NCBI GenBank assembly: GCA_016946835.1
Contig: JACVTC010000005.1
Location: forward strand, 1 to 64,000
Length of the DNA stretch: 64,000 bases
Direction: 5' to 3'
DNA from: Neocallimastix lanati (nom. inval.)
Taxonomy: Eukaryota > Neocallimastigomycota > Neocallimastigomycetes > Neocallimastigales > Neocallimastigaceae
Shown here piece after piece: positions 50,057 to 61,689 of the stretch (its first letter is position 1; each line of letters starts with the position of its first letter). The notes below the pieces were generated by a model. The model saw only the letters and a list, made by a program, of their open reading frames with translations, made no database searches and had not been told where the DNA came from. A program made the translations under genes and the position numbers.

Positions 50057-53000
50057 TATAAATTAAAGGAGTATGAAATTAAACTAAAAATAGACATTTA
50101 AACAAAAAAATATAAACTTCAAATTAAATAATAAATTAAAAAGGGAAATAATAATATAAATCGTTCAATATAATAATATTTTAATATAAATAAAAGCACT
50201 AAAAATAGAATTTTAATTATAAAATTGTTATCATTAATACTAACAATATAACGAACCAATACAATAAAATTAATCATATAAATAATATCATTTATAATGT
50301 ATTGTAACAAATCTTAATGTTACTTAAGATTGTTAAGGTTTTTTACACAAAAGGTTCTCGACACTAAAGTAATTCAAAATATGTTTTATTAAAATAAGTT
50401 TTTTTATTAGTAAAAAATGTAAATTATTATTTTGTTAATTAATCATTGTAATATTTTAAATTACTTTAAAATTAATTAATAAAAGCACAAGTAAAAATTT
50501 TTTATTATGAAATTTTACACCTTTTTATAGTTTTTCAGGAAAATTAATTATTTTAAGTTATCAGTTGTTATTAGTAATTATTAGAAATAAAAGAAAATTA
50601 AAGAAAATTAAAGAAAATTAAAGAAAACGAGTTTTCTTTCTAGAAAATGAATCTTAGATAAAAAATAATAAAAAATATTAATAAAATAGATTTTTCTAGT
50701 TTTATCGGTTCAATTGTTTAACCGATAAACAGTAGTAATTTCTTTAATATTCTAATTATAATAAATAAAAAGTTATTAAAATTTGGAAAGAGTGGGTGTC
50801 AAACCCTAAGGGCGCGATATCACGGACAATATAGAAAACTATATAATAGACAACTTTGATGGGTCTTTAGTGTATGCTCCAAACACTACTAAGGAAGACA
50901 TAAAGAAAGATATTCTCGTCAAGTGGATCATTACCAACAGTCTCGGCGAGAAAACAAAAGCACTACTTAAGAGCCACAACAAAACCGCCTACCAAATGTG
51001 ACAATTTCTTCAAGAGTCTTTCACTTTAGGCGTTGAACATAAAAAGATGATCCTAAAACAAAAACTAAATTTATTAAAGTTCAATATGGAGGATGATATT
51101 TATATTTTTATCGCAAACCTCCAAAACATGATAGAGGAATTAGAGAATATAGATTCCACAATGGCAGACAATGTAAAGGTAGGAATCTTAGCCAGGGCCC
51201 TTCCAGAAGATTTAAAATGGATCAATGTTTTTCAGTTTAATAATAATTGGAAAGAATGCTGTGCCTATGTGAAAAGACTGATTCCGGATATCGTATATTC
51301 GAGGTTAAAAGAAAAAGAGATACTAGAATTAAAGCCAAAAAAAGTTTTCAACCTTCAAACCAAAAACAACCATATCCATAATAAATTAAACCACAAATTA
51401 AGACGAAGAAGGAATGGAAGATGCTTTCTTTGTGGAAAATACGGCCATTATCAAAAAGAGTGTTTCAAAAACAAAAGAAGTAAAACTAAAAGGTTTGGTA
51501 AAAATAAATTAAACAAAAACAAAGAAAGAAAATGTAATCCTAACCCTTCAAGCAACAAACCAGTATATTCAATAGATGCTTCTAATAATTACAAAGATAA
51601 TTATCAAGAGGATTTTATAAAAGATTATAACTCGGAAAGTGCAATAGAAATTAATAGCATCGAGACTGATAATAATTACAACAAATTAACATGAGAAATA
51701 AATAATAACAATTTCATGATTTGGATCCTCGATTCTGGTGCTTCAATAAGCACTACCAATGATATTAATTCCCTTATCAACCTCAAAAAGTACAACACAA
51801 ATATTATACTTGCCGATGGAAAAGAAATACGTTCAAGTTATATTGGAGACTTTGTTGGTTACATAGACGAACATAAATTTATCCTAAAGGATGTTTTTTA
51901 CTTAAAATTTATCAAAAGAAACCTAATATCAATAAATCAATTGATTAAACAAAATTACAAAATAATATTCAACAACAATAATAATTCAACTCAAGCTATC
52001 ATTTATAATGAAGATGGAAAAAGAATTTATAATTCAATATCGGACAACAAAAACATTTTTAAACTTTTTATCTCAAAAAACCCATCTAAATTTACATATG
52101 ATAATCAAAACAATAAATATGAAATCAACAAAGTGAAAATCAACAATTATAAAATGATGAACCTGTGGCATAGACGTCTTGGCCACTATGATATTTCAAA
52201 AATTAAAGACAAATTAAGCAACATCAACATTAAAAATAACAAATGTTCCATTTGCATTAATTCAAAAATGAAAAATAAACCCTACAAACTTTCAACTAAT
52301 AAAACTAATCAAATATTTGATCTAATACATTTAGATTTGGTTGGTCCGATCACACCCTCTATTAACAATAATAAATATTTTCTATCCATCCTTGATGATT
52401 TTTCTCGCTTTGCATGGGTTATATTTTCTGAAAATAAAACAGACATATTCAACAAATTTATTATCTGGCACAACAACATATATAATACATTTAATATTAA
52501 CGTCAAATCAATCAAGTCAGATAATGGTAAAGAATTTAGCAATACTAATTTCCAAACATTTTGTCAAGAGAATGGAATAATCCATAACTTCACAGTTCCA
52601 TATAATCCTTCCCAAAATGGAAAAGTCGAAAGACTTAATGGTATCCTTATCTCTTCTGCAAAAGCTCTGTTAAATGAAGCGAAACTTAGTCGCCATTTTT
52701 GGGAGTACGCAGTAGATACAGTTAACTTTATCCATAATAGACTCCCTCATCAAGGCAATGAAAACAAAGTCCCTTACGAGATACTTTACAAAAAATCCGT
52801 TAATTATAATATATTTCGTGTTTTTGGATGCCGTGTGTACTTTTATGTTCCAAAAGAACTTCGGTCGAAATTCGACAACAACGCCCATCCTGGTGTCTTT
52901 ATTGGTTACTGCAATAATACTAATGCATATAAAATTTTCTATTTAATATATAACAAAATTGTTACCGCCCGTACTGTTGAATTCATGGAAAACGAACCCG

Positions 53001-54620
53001 GAAATCTGCTTTTATATCACTTCCCTACCAATAACGAATTCAGGGAGAGCAGTCATATAAAATTTTTAAAACAATATCCACATAGCAATCAATCAATTTA
53101 CTTAGATAATAAATCGGATATTAATATAAAATCAAAAGAAAATAAAATGAATAACAACATAGCAAATAATAATCAAATTTTTCACATACCTGACAATACA
53201 AGAAATAATAATATGAATAATAATATTAGCAACAATATCAACAATAAAACCAAAAATAAAACCAAAAATAACACCAACAATAATACCAACAATAATATCA
53301 ATAACATTATCAACAACAACGACGACAGTAACATATACATTAATATTGACAACAAAAATAATTACAATAATAAAAGAAAATTAAATAAACAAAATAATAC
53401 AATAATAAAACGAAAAAAGATTAACAATACGAAAACACCAAACTCAAAAACAAATAATCTAGTTGAACCATACAATTATAGAGATATATTCAAATTAAAC
53501 GATAAAATACAATGGTTAAATTCGGTAAAAGAAGAACTAAACAATATGAGAAAACTTAATGTTTATACAATAGTAAAATCAGTACCCAATGGATCCAATG
53601 TTATTTCATCACGTTGGGTTTTCAAATATAAGAGAGATCCAAATGGCAACATTACAAAGAGAAAGGCTAGACTCGTTGCTAAAGAATATACTCAAGAATA
53701 CGGAGTGGATTATAAGGAAACCTTCGCTCTAACTCTCAAACAAGACACAATCCGAATAATAACCGTGTTAGCCGTACAAAACAATTTTAATATTAAACAA
53801 ATCCAGAATTAAGAAATAAACCTTTCGATGATACAAAATATAGAAGTGCAGTCGGGAGCTTATTATATTTAGCAATCTGTACGCGTTCTGATATATTATT
53901 TGCAGTCAGTAAAGCTTCTAGGAAGTCCAGTAAACCAACATTGGAAGATTGGAGCAATGTGATAAGAATATTTAGATATTTAAAATACACAAGGAATTAT
54001 GGAATTAAAATTGAAAAAGGAATGAGTTTAAAAGTTTATGTAGACGCCGACTATGCTGGTGATCCTGGCACAAGAAAATCAACATCTGGTTTTCTTATAA
54101 TGATGGGAAACACTCCAACAAGTTGGTTCTCAAAGTTACAACATTGTGTTTCCACTTCTACAACAGAAGCGGAATATTACAGCTTAAGTGAATGTGCAAA
54201 GCACACACTTTAGTATAGAAACTTTTTAAATGAACTAAATATAAAATCAAACAACATCACAATTTATGTAGACAACAAAGCAACAATTTACAATAGTGAA
54301 AATCAATCAATCAATCCAAAATCAAAACACATAGATATCCGATACCACCATGTCAGAGATTTAGTTAATAAACAACTAATAAAACTAAAATATATTAAAT
54401 CCAAAGATAACTTAGCAGATGGGTTTACTAAATATTTAAACAACACTCTTATGAATAAATTTAGAGACTCTATATTATCGAAATATTAATATGAATTTTT
54501 TTTTCTCATTTTTGAGTTTTTTTTTTTTAAAAAAAGTTTCATCATAATCTTTAAGTGAATGTTTAAAATCTAACTTTTTTTCTTATTATTAAGTTTTTTT
54601 TAGTTAGATTTTTGGGGGAA

Positions 54621-54891
54621 TGTTAAAAATAATGATTCGTCATACAATAAATAAATTAAAATAAAATATAAATTAATATAAATAATGAAATTATTTCATT
54701 GTATAAAAAAATATAAATACAAAAGGATATATTTTGTTTTTAAAAAAATATAGATATAACCATAATAATATATATAAAAAAAAATAGAATGCGATAATAA
54801 AATATATTAAATTAAAAAACATGTCTTTAACAAAACTCTTAAATATCTTTTTAATAAAATTTGAGTGTCATCTAATTTTGTTCTTTTAACA
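54621..54891 (+). repeat. 3' LTR of the Copia element
   Basis: Direct repeat of 49259-49529, directly after a purine-rich TTTTTGGGGGAA tract and followed by the AATTT target duplication. Confidence 0.92.
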
Positions 54892-54939
54892 AATTTATCT
54901 ATTTATTTATTTAATAATTTTCATTTGGAGAAATGTATT

Positions 54940-55010
54940 ATTTTATAATACATCAAATGCTTTCAAAAGTAACCTGGCGAAATGCTTCACTCTTCCTTCA
55001 CAATACTTCC
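54940..55010. mobile_element. MULE-family MITE right-end fragment
   Basis: ACCTGGCGAAATGCTTCACTC resembles the right ends at 24832 and 29048. It lies just outside the 3' LTR, so the Copia element may have inserted near or into a MITE. Confidence 0.4.
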
Positions 55011-55139
55011 TCGAATCAAGGTTATATCAATCATTAATATAAAAAAAAAATTATTTTTTTAGACTCCTAGGAAGAGAATACACTTCCATTACTTTATTTA
55101 TTAATTAATAAAATTTTAATATATTATATGTATTATAAA

Positions 55140-55171
<32 letters not shown>

Positions 55172-55379
55172 CATAGTAAATATACTAAAGTAAAATATAT
55201 ATATATATATAATATCTCAAAAAAAAAATATTAAAAATGATATTTAATAAAAAATAAAAGTTAATTCAATACAATAAAAGTAAAAGAAATTTAAAGGATA
55301 TTTTAATGTTATAAAACTAATCATGATCATTTCTACCAAAAAAATATTTAATAAAAAAAAAAAAACAAAGAAGTCACAT

Positions 55380-55915
55380 CTATAAAGTAGATAGTTAAAT
55401 TATTAGTACCTTATTATTCATAAGAAAATTGAAAAATAAGAATGGAGATTTCTTCACTTTAGATTGAATATTAGAAATACAAGGTTGAAATGATAGATCA
55501 TCGCTAAATAGAAATTACGAGATAAATATAACATGAAATCTTAGGAATAGAGTCCATACCAAGATGGAAAGTTGGATCTTTAAAAGAATGAGATTGAACA
55601 AAGCTAAAAAGTTTTATTATCATAGTTACATATTTATTTAATTTGAAATGACACTTTCTTCTTTTTAACTCATTTAAAGACATGATGAAAAAGTGAAGTC
55701 ATTTTTACTTTATTGGATGCAATTAAAACAATATCATCTTCAAATAAACCTCCACAGCAATTTTTATTTCCATTACTGACCTCATATTTATAAGATGATC
55801 TATTACAATTGAACGTTAAACTCATCTTAAAGTAGATAAGAAAAACGAGTACGAGCTTTAGAAGATAAATGTATATTAGAAAGAAAATTAAAGTTATTAT
55901 CACGAATATCGAGAT
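55380..55915 (-). pseudogene. LINE (non-LTR) reverse-transcriptase remnant
   Basis: The minus strand reads SNGNKNCCGGLFEDDIVLIA, a LINE-type reverse-transcriptase motif where Phe/Tyr-Ala-Asp-Asp is usual and Ala is here Glu. It then reads, in shifted frames, NKYVTMIIKLFSF, DPTFHLGMDSIPKISCYIYL and DDLSFQPCISNIQSKVKK. Together this covers the palm and thumb part of a LINE ORF2. At least three frame changes and stops are present, and the endonuclease and N-terminal half are not found. A decayed 5'-truncated or fragmented copy. Confidence 0.7.
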
Positions 55916-56269
55916 AAAATAATTTATTTAAAATGTTAAAAATAGTGTAATGAATCATAAGCCTTTTTATCCAAGAAGACTAAATATGTGTTAATTAAAA
56001 AATAATTTTTCATTGTGCTTTTATTAATCAATTAGACAATAAGTAATTCGAAACATTACAATAACTAATAAATAACTAATAATATTTTATATTTAATAAA
56101 AATTAATAAAACCAATTTTTTTATAAAAAAAAAAAAAAACAGAAAAAAAACAAATTATTATTCAATGTATTACAAACCTATTGTGTAACCAACTTATCAC
56201 AATAAAAAAAAATTATTATAATTATTAATATACCTTTTTTTTTTTTTTTTTTTTTTTTTTAGATTTGTA

Positions 56270-56620
56270 TTACTTTCATTGAATTCTTTGTTCTTCCTTT
56301 TCCGCCTTGAAACGGACCTCTCTCTAAAGCAAGGCTAAAATGAAAGTCATTCCTTATATGCCGCTTCATACGACAGACTTTTTTTTAAAAAAATGATGTC
56401 TTAAATCATTATCGTCGAAGGAAGAACAGATCAAATGCTCTTTGAACTAGCAATTACATAGTCAAGCAACAAGAATACTTTGACATGACGAGCAAACATC
56501 CAATTTCATATATAGTGAAAAACACCCTGGAAGGATGAAAATTTCTCCATATAAATTCAGGGAGTAGTCATGGATTCGATTCAGAAACCTTATATGTTAG
56601 TACAGAGTACTACAATTTAC
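56270..56620. other. Less AT-rich patch, origin unknown
   Basis: About 350 bp with clearly more G and C than its surroundings, no frame open for more than about 30 codons. It may be more of the LINE remnant or a decayed gene. Confidence 0.3.
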
Positions 56621-56757
56621 ATAATTTATATTATGTAATGCGTTTTGATGATTTGTATACATTCTGTATTTGTTTTTATATATATATATTTTTTAAAAAC
56701 TTTTTTACAATACTTGATCATTTTTTATCAAAAAAAATATAATTAAAATAATAAAAT

Positions 56758-56900
56758 AAGGGGATCCTGCATTTCACAATTGTGCATTTAACAATGTGGC
56801 GTATAAAGATTTTTAAAATAAAGCCATACATTTTTAAGATATTCTATACAATCCTAAACAAATATATAAATAATTATTATTTTAAAAGAAATAATAATTG
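56758..56900. mobile_element. MULE-family MITE fragment
   Basis: Starts GGGGATCCTGCATTTCACAA, then GTGCATTTAACAATGTGGCGTAT. It shares AAAATAAAGCCATACATTT with the inverted fragment at 45180-45215. Confidence 0.5.
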
Positions 56901-57562
56901 ATCTTTCATTTCTACGAAGTAAGAGAGTCAATTTATGAAAAAAGAATAAAAAAAAAAAAAAAAAAAAAAAAAGAAGCTTCTATGATGACTTCGGATTTCA
57001 GTAAATATTTAAAGAAATAGTAAAATAGTTAAGGCATTGAAAGATACTATTGGGTTATTGTATTTGTTATACTACCCTCAGAGGATATTTTCTAAAATTT
57101 TATTATATATCAATAAATCAAAAAAATTAAAATAAAAAAATAAAATACAAAGAATTTTTAAAAATTTAAATGAACGGTACTAACCAAAATATTAATATTA
57201 TTTTATTTATTAAAATTTATTTATTATACATTAAAAAAAAAAAAAAAAGTATATATATATATATATATATAATTTTATTAATCATATTTTCTAATAAAAA
57301 GAATGATTATGATAAATATATAATTAAATAATATTTTTAGTTCAAAATAAATAAAAAAAAATTTTATGTAAAAAGAAATATAATATATAATCAATAAAAT
57401 TTTTGGTCATTTGGTTTTATTTAATAAAAATAGTATTTATATTATATTTTCTCCAAATCTATTGAAAAACTATTTTTAATGATTAAAGTATTTTTTTTTT
57501 TTTTTTTTTTTAATATCAAATTAAAATTTTATATTGCTAATTATTTTTAAAGGAATTTTAAT

Positions 57563-57608
<46 letters not shown>

Positions 57609-58150
57609 AATTATTATATGATGTAGTATTGAGGCTAATATTAGTAAATATTAATTATATATCAATGAATATAAAATTATAATAATTATTTTGAAATATA
57701 AACAAAAAATAATAATTAACAATTATTTATTCAATTACATTATTAAAATTATGATTTATATATTTTTAGATTAATTATTAATTAATATTAATATTAACGT
57801 TGTTGACTTTATTCATTTTTTTTTTATTTATTTTTATTTATATTGAAAAATTCTTGTACATAAAATTATAATTAGTAAATATTATAATTTATGAAATAAT
57901 AAAAAATTGATATAGTATAATTTATTTTAATAAAAAATATTAATAATATACAATATAAAATATATTTATTTAATTGTTTATTTAGTAATTCTTCAATATT
58001 GTTTTTTTAATTATTTTAATATTTAAAAAAAAAGTTTAATACTCATATATATCAATATAAGATACAACGATATAATATACAATTTATATATATATATATT
58101 TTATAAATTTATTTTTAATATTGTTATTATTTTTATCATTGTTTTTATTA
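56900..58150. other. AT-rich intergenic DNA
   Basis: Poly-A/T runs (for example about 57480-57510 and 57568-57600). From about 57600 onward it is the 3' flank of the first xylanase and matches 61690 onward. Confidence 0.6.
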
Positions 58151-60370
58151 TTACAAAAGTTCTTATTTTATGTAAACATTGGCATAAGGGAAATCAACGG
58201 ATCCACTAGCTCCGGATCCAGTACTACCCGCTTCTCCTAAAATTTTGGCTTCATATAAATTACCTAATCTCATTCCAAGTCTTTCCCATTGATTGAAATG
58301 GGCTGTAATATCAATGGTACCACAACTTTTAGGATTGTCACGAATACTAAAGAATTGTTTAAAAGTTGTATCACCATCAATAGAAGGTCCATAACGAGTA
58401 TTTTCATAAACCGTGTAATAAGCGCCATCAATTACATAATTACCATGTTTCACATTACCAACCCAATCTCCTGGACGATAATCACTAAGCCAATTATCAA
58501 CAATGTAATATTCAACTAATGGATATCTACTCCAACCATAAACTCCAATAAATGAATAATTAACACCTGAAACTCCTCCTTTAATTACTTTATAATCTGC
58601 ATAGAGATGACCAATTTGATTATGAGTTTTGGTACTGTCAAAAGAAAGACCACTTCGACATAAATAATCCATGGCTTGATAGAATTTACATGAAAATGAA
58701 CCATCAGAATAGAAAGTTGCAGTATTATAACCTGAATCAGCCCACATAGCATAACTTTTTCCACCAATGCTACCAATTTGATTACTACTATAAGTATCAA
58801 TATCTACCTTTGAACCGGAATGATAAGCATTATTGCAAAAGTTTTGAGCCAAAGAAAAAGATACAAAAGAAGAAGCTAATGAAATAAATTTTAATAATTT
58901 CATGATGTATAATATATTCTTATTTATAAATAAAAAAAAAAAAAAGATCGATATAAAGTAAAACTTATAATAGAATACTGTAATAAAAAGAAACTTTTAT
59001 ATATATATATATATATTATGAGAATTAAAAATAATTTAAAGAATAATTTTTTTACCTTTTATACTTTTTTTATAAAAGAAAGTTTATTATTAATATTAAA
59101 ATATATATATACATATATATACATATATATATAAATTTATATTAAATTACATTAATTAATTTAAATATAAAATAAAAATATTAAATTCTTGATAATATAA
59201 TGTCAATAATATTTGGTAAATTTTAATGATTGCTATTACTCATCTTATTATTTTAAATTAATAAAGATTCATATGTATATTTTTTAATAAATAATTTTAT
59301 ATTAAAGTAATTATATATAAGATATTTAATGGTATGGCTAAGATGTACTATAATATTTTATTGAGTAATATGGGTTCCTTTTCATTTCATTTCATTTATT
59401 TCAATTTATTTTTTAAACTAAATAATTAATTATATATCTAAATGAAATTGTAAAATGCAAAAGTAAACAATTTAATAAATTAATTTAAAAAGGTATCCCA
59501 AAAAAAAATAATAATAAAATTAAATAATTTTTTATTATTATTTTTTTATTTTTTTATTTCAAAAATATAAATAAATTATATAAATAAAATTTTAGATACT
59601 TTTTAAAGAATTAATACTATTGGTTTAAAAAATATTATTTTTACTATATCAATATAGTATTCATAATTTTGAAACAAATTCTTAATTTTTTATTATATAT
59701 TATATATAATATTTGAAAATAATATAAAATTTATTTATTAAATAATAAATACAATTATCTCGTTTATCAAAAATGATAATATGATATTAAAAATATATTG
59801 TAAATTTTGATGATAGCTATTATTCATCTTATTATTTTAAATTAATATGTGAATCATAATTATATTTTTTAATAAATAATTTTATATTAAAGAAATTATA
59901 TATAAGATATTTAATGGTATGGCTAAGATGTACTATAATATTTTATAGTGTAATATGGGTTCCTTTTCATTTCATTTCATTTATTTTAATTTATTTTTTG
60001 AATTAAATATTTAATTATATATCTAAATAAAATTGAAAAATACAAAAGTTAACAATTTTATAATTTAATTTAGTAAGGTATCCCAAAAAAATAATAATGA
60101 GATTAAAAAATTTTATTTTATTTTTAATTTTTTATTATTTTATTTCAAAAATTTAAATAAATTATATAAAAAAAATATTTATATACTTTATATAAAATTA
60201 ATACTATTGTTTTAATAAATATTATCTTTACTATATCAATATAGTATTCATAATTTTGAAACAAATTCTTAATTTTTTATTATATATTATTTATAATATT
60301 TGAAAATAATTTTAAATTTAATTAAAAAATAATATATACAATTATCTCGTTTATCAAAAATGAAATAATT
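57600..60370. repeat. First copy of the xylanase duplication
   Basis: From about 57600 to at least 59915 this matches 61690-64000 in direct orientation with an offset of about 4,085 bp, including gene, promoter and both flanks. The second copy runs off the window, so the full unit length cannot be seen. Inside, a further direct duplication of about 600 bp is present (about 59200-59770 and 59800-60370; shared GGGTTCCTTTTCATTTCATT). Confidence 0.9.
58163..58903 (-). CDS. Secreted GH11 endo-1,4-beta-xylanase, copy 1
   Basis: 246 residues. A signal peptide (MKLLKFISLASSFVSFSLA) is followed by a single glycoside hydrolase family 11 domain; there is no dockerin, CBM or linker, so the enzyme is free rather than cellulosomal. 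The GH11 hallmarks are VEYYIVDNW, with the nucleophile Glu (about residue 134), and YGPSIDGDTTFKQFFSIR, the thumb region (PSIDG). GEAGSTGSGASGSV carries the acid/base Glu, about 24 residues from the end. Such enzymes cleave xylan backbones by retention. In anaerobic fungi GH11 genes are widely considered to have come from bacteria by transfer; the intronless frame agrees. The start Met matches that of copy 2. The sequence reads SRYPLVEYY where copy 2 has SRNPLVEYY. Confidence 0.95.
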   Translation of the reverse strand: MKLLKFISLASSFVSFSLAQNFCNNAYHSGSKVDIDTYSSNQIGSIGGKSYAMWADSGYNTATFYSDGSFSCKFYQAMDYLCRSGLSFDSTKTHNQIGHLYADYKVIKGGVSGVNYSFIGVYGWSRYPLVEYYIVDNWLSDYRPGDWVGNVKHGNYVIDGAYYTVYENTRYGPSIDGDTTFKQFFSIRDNPKSCGTIDITAHFNQWERLGMRLGNLYEAKILGEAGSTGSGASGSVDFPYANVYIK

Positions 60371-60374
60371 TACT

Positions 60375-61481
60375 CCTATTTTTACGGTACATTAATATTA
60401 TTATTGATTTTAATATGTATTGTTAAAATAATAACAAAATAGAAATAATAAAGTATAAAATATTTATTTTTAATATTCAATATAACTATATAAGATGAAA
60501 TTTTAAAATAATGATTAATATTAAATTTAAATTATTACTCAAAAAATAAAATATTATATAATACCAAGAAAAATAAATATGTAAATTTTTAAAAAATTTA
60601 AAAAAAGTAATATTAATAAAAATATAGAATTATATATTATTTATTAAAAGTTATTATTTATACAATAAAAAATGAAAACAAAAAATGTTGACAATATATA
60701 ATTAAATAATAATACTTTTTTTGTCAAATAATTAAATTTTATTTAAAAAAAATATTAACATAATAATAAATAAATTTATGATCATTTGGTTCTTATTTAT
60801 ATTATTATCTCTCAAATATGTTTATGAAATAAAACTTTAATTATTAAAATTTTTTATATATTAAAATTACATGACGTAGTACAAGAAAAGAAAAAATTTT
60901 TTTAAATAATGAATAAACATCAATAACTAAAAAAACATTGAAATTAAAAATTAAGGTATTATTATTATTTTTATTATTATTATTATTATTTTAATAATAA
61001 ATATCAATATTATTATTTTAATAATAAATATCAATATTATTATTTTATTGTTAAATATCACAATTATGTGTTTAATTGCATTATGCATTATACTATATTA
61101 TAATGTGTAAAATATTTTAATTCAATAATATAATACAGTGTTAAATGGTATTAATAATGCTAGAATACAATTGAAAATACTTATAAATAACATGTAATGA
61201 CATATTCTTAAATGAAGAAAGTCTTTCTTAATGTAAAACAATAAAATAATTAAATAAACCCATTGTAAAATATAAATATCATTTCTGATTTTAATGTTAT
61301 ATCTAACATAACATTATTATTATTGTATCTTTGTAATATTATAAATTTAATTATTTATTAAAATTAATAAAATATTTTGTATAATTTTCTGATATTAAAT
61401 ATACTTTAATTAATAAATTAAAATTCAACATATTAAAAAAAAAAATGTAAAATATATAAAAATATAATTATTAAATTTTTT

Positions 61482-61520
<39 letters not shown>

Positions 61521-61560
61521 AAGTTTTAATAAATAAAAAAATTTAAATATATATATATTT
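60375..61560. other. AT-rich DNA between the two xylanase copies
   Basis: Contains a 27-bp repeat, about three copies, near 60975-61060 (TTTTAATAATAAATATCAAT core), and poly-A at 61488-61518. No gene was seen. Confidence 0.6.
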
Positions 61561-61565
61561 TTTTA

Positions 61566-61610
61566 TGTGTCTACGGATGTACAGCTGGGGAGAAATCCTG
61601 TACGGTCGTT
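61566..61610. ncRNA. GC-rich hairpin island, possible structured RNA or ribozyme remnant
   Basis: In a setting of almost pure A/T, 45 bp have about half G+C. GTACAG (61579-61584) pairs with CTGTAC (61598-61603) across the loop CTGGGGAGAAATC, and flanking ACGG/GUCGU bases can extend the stem. The shape and the phrase TGTACGGTCG recall conserved hairpins of group II introns, but no other intron part is visible. It lies about 80-120 bp from the duplication junction and is absent from copy 1. Confidence 0.3.
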
Positions 61611-61611
61611 A

Positions 61612-61642
<31 letters not shown>

Positions 61643-61689
61643 TATTTAATTATTATTAAAGAAATTAGATTACACATTTGAATATTATT

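Larger units (their letters stand above)
49259..54891 (+). mobile_element. Ty1/Copia retrotransposon with two 271-bp LTRs, recent but broken
   Basis: Fossil element with complete ends. The LTRs (49259-49529 and 54621-54891) start TGTTAAAAATAATG and end TTTTAACA, differ by about two substitutions and two run-length changes, and are flanked by the 5-bp duplication AATTT (49254-49258 and 54892-54896), so insertion was recent. A primer-binding-like GATTAAGAGTCTCAG follows the 5' LTR and the polypurine tract TTTTTGGGGGAA precedes the 3' LTR. Parts: gag (about 50820-51690, zinc knuckle CFLCGKYGHYQKEC), protease (WILDSGAS, 51719), integrase (about 52150-52960), a low-complexity linker, reverse transcriptase (from about 53480) and RNase H (to about 54480). 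Coding is broken in about four or five places. Confidence 0.92.

Noticed and set aside
56560-56600. tRNA T-arm-like GATTCGATTC
   Set aside because: No acceptor stem, anticodon arm or D arm can be folded around it; no tRNA was found in the window.
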